64,000 bases of DNA from Novosphingobium sp. PhB57. GTDB lineage: Bacteria > Pseudomonadota > Alphaproteobacteria > Sphingomonadales > Sphingomonadaceae. A program made the translations under genes and the position numbers. This document shows, in pieces, positions 62,150-64,000 of this stretch; the stretch's first letter is position 1, and each line of letters opens with the position of its first letter. The notes below the pieces were generated by a model, which worked only from the letters and a program-made list of their open reading frames with translations, did no database searches and was not told the DNA's origin. The DNA lies in NCBI RefSeq assembly GCF_004342985.1, contig NZ_SMBO01000002.1, forward strand, positions 186,001 to 250,000, in the 5' to 3' direction.

Positions 62150-63019
62150 CTATTCCGGCAAGACCGCCATGTTGTCGATCAGGCGGGTCGTGCCGATCCG
62201 CGCCGCCACCAAAAGACGCATCGGCGCGGTCCCGCGCGAATCCAGCGGGGCAAGGCTGTCGGCATCGCGAAGCTCGGCATAGTCGACCGAGGAGAAGCCG
62301 CCTGCCAGCAAGGCGTCCTTCAGATGGCCGATGCAGGCCGCTACGGGCTCGCCGTTCCGAATGCCCGCGATCGCGACTTTCATGGCCATCGGCAGGGTGA
62401 CGGCCTGCAGGCGCTGCTCGGCCGTGAGGTAGGCATTGCGCGAGGACATGGCGAGGCCGTCCTCCTCGCGGACGGTGGCCACGCCCAGCACGGCGTCGGC
62501 GTGGGGCCTGGTCAGGTCCAGATCGCGGGCCATGCGGCGGATCACGGCGAGCTGCTGCCAGTCCTTCTCGCCGAACAGCGCCACGTCGGGCAGGACCTGG
62601 TGGAACAGCTTGCACACCACGGTGGCGACGCCGTCGAAGTGACCGGGGCGCGATGCGCCGCAAAGGCCGTCGCTGACGCCGGTGACGGAGATATTGGTGG
62701 CAAAGCCCTGCGGGTACATCGCCTCCACGGTGGGTGCCCAGACCAGGTCCACCCCTTCCGCTTCCAGCAGCGCACAATCGCGCTCCAGCTGGCGGGGATA
62801 CTTGTCGAGATCCTCGTTCGCGCCGAATTGCAGCGGGTTCACGAAGATCGAGACGACGACGTGATCGGCCTGCTTCCGCGCTTCGCGCACCAGTGTCAGA
62901 TGGCCTTCATGGAGCGCGCCCATGGTCGGCACCAGGGCGACGGTTTTCGGCCCGTCGGGCGACTGGCGCAGGGCGGCAACGGCACGGCGCAGTGGATCAA
63001 GGCTGTGGAGGGTTTGCAT
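62150..63019 (-). CDS. panC: Pantothenate synthetase
   Basis: PanC joins pantoate and beta-alanine with ATP to make vitamin B5, the CoA precursor. The 289-residue product has the nucleotide-binding VPTMGALHEGHLTLV (HIGH-like, residues 30-44), FVNPLQFGANEDLDKYPR, GEKDWQQLAVIRRM and the KMSKS-like MSSRNAYLT near residue 190. It is complete and stands alone, divergent from mipZ across 190 bases. Confidence 0.97.
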   Translation of the reverse strand: MQTLHSLDPLRRAVAALRQSPDGPKTVALVPTMGALHEGHLTLVREARKQADHVVVSIFVNPLQFGANEDLDKYPRQLERDCALLEAEGVDLVWAPTVEAMYPQGFATNISVTGVSDGLCGASRPGHFDGVATVVCKLFHQVLPDVALFGEKDWQQLAVIRRMARDLDLTRPHADAVLGVATVREEDGLAMSSRNAYLTAEQRLQAVTLPMAMKVAIAGIRNGEPVAACIGHLKDALLAGGFSSVDYAELRDADSLAPLDSRGTAPMRLLVAARIGTTRLIDNMAVLPE

Positions 63020-63140
63020 TGGGTGTCACTGCTCCGATAGGATGCACTTGACCGGTGGTCGCGCCTGCCCTTAGCCGCACCGCGCCCCGGGCGGCAATGG
63101 GTTTGACCCGCTTCGGCGGTTAAGGATTTGATTTCGCTTC

Positions 63141-63190
63141 CCGGGCTAAAGTCCGGGGGCAGCGAATCCGGGCTAGGGCCCGGGGGCAAC
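63141..63190 (+). repeat. Two-copy GC-rich hairpin repeat upstream of mipZ
   Basis: CCGGGCTAAAGTCCGGGGGCA (63141-63161) recurs as CCGGGCTAGGGCCCGGGGGCA (63168-63188), about 27 bases apart, with three mismatches. Each copy can fold on its own CCGG or CCGGGC arms. It lies just before the mipZ ribosome site. Confidence 0.6.
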
Positions 63191-63210
63191 AGGGAAAGCG
63201 AACAGGGTCC

Positions 63211-64000
63211 GTGACAGCGCATCGCATCGTCTTCGCCAATGAAAAAGGCGGCACCGGCAAGTCCACGACAGCCGTCCACGTCGCCATCGCGCTCGCCTAT
63301 CAGGGCGCCAAGGTCGCCGCGATCGATCTCGATCCGCGCCAGCGCACTTTGTACCGCTATCTGGAGAACCGCGTCGAAACCGAGCGCCGCCGCGAAATCG
63401 CGCTGCCCGGCGCTCGCTTCTCGGTCTACGACGGCGAGGATATCGGCGAGCTGGACGATCTGGCCGAAGCCATCGCCGATGGTTACGACTTCCTGATCTT
63501 CGACACGCCCGGCCGTGACGACCAGTTCGCCCGCCACGTCGCGGCAACGGCCGATACCCTGGTCACCCCGCTGAACGACAGCTTCATCGACTTCGACCTC
63601 ATCGGGCAGGTCGAGAGCGAATCGTTCAAGGTGAAGAAGCTTTCGTTCTACGCCGAACTCATGTGGGAAACCCGCAAGAAGCGCGGCCTCAAGACCATCA
63701 ACGAAGGTCGCCGCGAACTCGACTGGGTGGTGGTGCGCAACCGCGTCCAGCACGTCGAGGCGAAGAACATGCGCCGCCTGGAAGGCGCGCTGCTCGAACT
63801 GTCCAAGCGCGTCGGCTTCCGCATTTCCAACGGGCTTTCCGAGCGCGTCATCTTCCGCGAGCTGTTCCCCTCGGGCCTGACCCTGCTCGACAAGGGGCAT
63901 CTTGGCGAACTCGGCACCAGCCATCTCGTGGCGCGCCAGGAACTGCGCCAGCTGGTGGCGGGGCTCAACCTGCCGATGCCGACGAACCGTGAGCCGGATC
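63211..64000 (+). CDS. mipZ: Division-plane positioning ATPase MipZ (cut by window edge)
   Basis: MipZ is a ParA-type ATPase that forms a gradient on DNA with ParB and keeps FtsZ off the cell poles in Alphaproteobacteria. The fragment (263 residues, end outside the window) starts at a GTG giving MTAHRIVFANEKGGTGKSTTA, with the deviant Walker A KGGTGKST. It continues with AAIDLDPRQRTLYRYLENR, FDTPGRDDQFARHVA and the MipZ-typical DWVVVRNRVQHVEAKN. An AGGG site lies just before the GTG. No ATG exists near the N-terminus. Confidence 0.93.
   Translation, partial: MTAHRIVFANEKGGTGKSTTAVHVAIALAYQGAKVAAIDLDPRQRTLYRYLENRVETERRREIALPGARFSVYDGEDIGELDDLAEAIADGYDFLIFDTPGRDDQFARHVAATADTLVTPLNDSFIDFDLIGQVESESFKVKKLSFYAELMWETRKKRGLKTINEGRRELDWVVVRNRVQHVEAKNMRRLEGALLELSKRVGFRISNGLSERVIFRELFPSGLTLLDKGHLGELGTSHLVARQELRQLVAGLNLPMPTNREPD

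Overview
This window is a GC-rich bacterial chromosome segment. Its RpoB, RpoC, GroEL, IspG, PolA, Lnt and MipZ sequences are of alphaproteobacterial type. Exported proteins and gene pairings such as a CDC48-type AAA ATPase, DUF2975/XRE and a DUF4167 gene next to prmC point to Sphingomonadales, probably Novosphingobium or a close relative. That placement is inference from recognised sequence style, not from a search. Almost everything is core chromosome. I see no tRNA, rRNA, CRISPR array, insertion sequence, integrase or prophage.

Layout. The window opens in the 3' end of ispG, coupled to a small membrane-protein gene. A 600-base gap follows, then rpoC and rpoB on the minus strand behind a near-consensus promoter and a leader of about 250 nt. 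Around 11-13 kb lie an Ala/Pro-rich membrane protein and a small secreted protein/DUF2975/XRE module. rplJ-rplL then run on the plus strand, divergent from rpoBC, where the usual bacterial order is rplJL-rpoBC on one strand. From 14.8 to 26.8 kb come a MarR-GNAT fusion, an exported intradiol dioxygenase, a lipoprotein cytochrome c, a MATE transporter, groES-groEL under a perfect CIRCE element, an exported beta-lactamase-fold hydrolase, a small lipoprotein and polA. From 27 to 34.6 kb come MscS, an ABC-F ATPase, a glutaminyl cyclase, a tandem AAA+ CDC48-like ATPase and a tandem Usp protein. A LysR regulator diverges from a CoA-transferase pair coupled to a GST gene; glutathione peroxidase and an exported TPR-CHAT protein follow.

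From 41.6 to 53 kb the content is housekeeping: mercaptopyruvate sulfurtransferase, lnt followed by metK (with a palindromic operator filling the gap between them), hisS-prfA-prmC-DUF4167, an M61 peptidase and inorganic pyrophosphatase. From 54.2 to 61.2 kb an all-minus cluster runs response regulator, histidine kinase, secreted protein, DUF2946 protein, TonB receptor and PepSY membrane protein. It reads like a signal-controlled, probably metal-related (copper is my guess) uptake unit. The window ends with a CsgG-like exported protein, panC, and a divergent mipZ that starts at GTG and is cut by the window edge.

The non-coding signals are clear: about a dozen intrinsic terminators, the CIRCE element, a probable methionine-cycle operator at metK, a structured rplJ leader, two palindromic or tandem operators at small regulator genes, and a possible short sRNA upstream of the CDC48 gene. 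Two genes, the dioxygenase and the glutathione peroxidase, carry independent 18-bp tandem duplications that copy the last codons together with the stop codon. No clear new defence or mobile system is visible. The strongest candidates for follow-up are the rplJL/rpoBC split, the metK operator, the two-component/TonB/PepSY cluster, the TPR-CHAT protein and the sRNA candidate.
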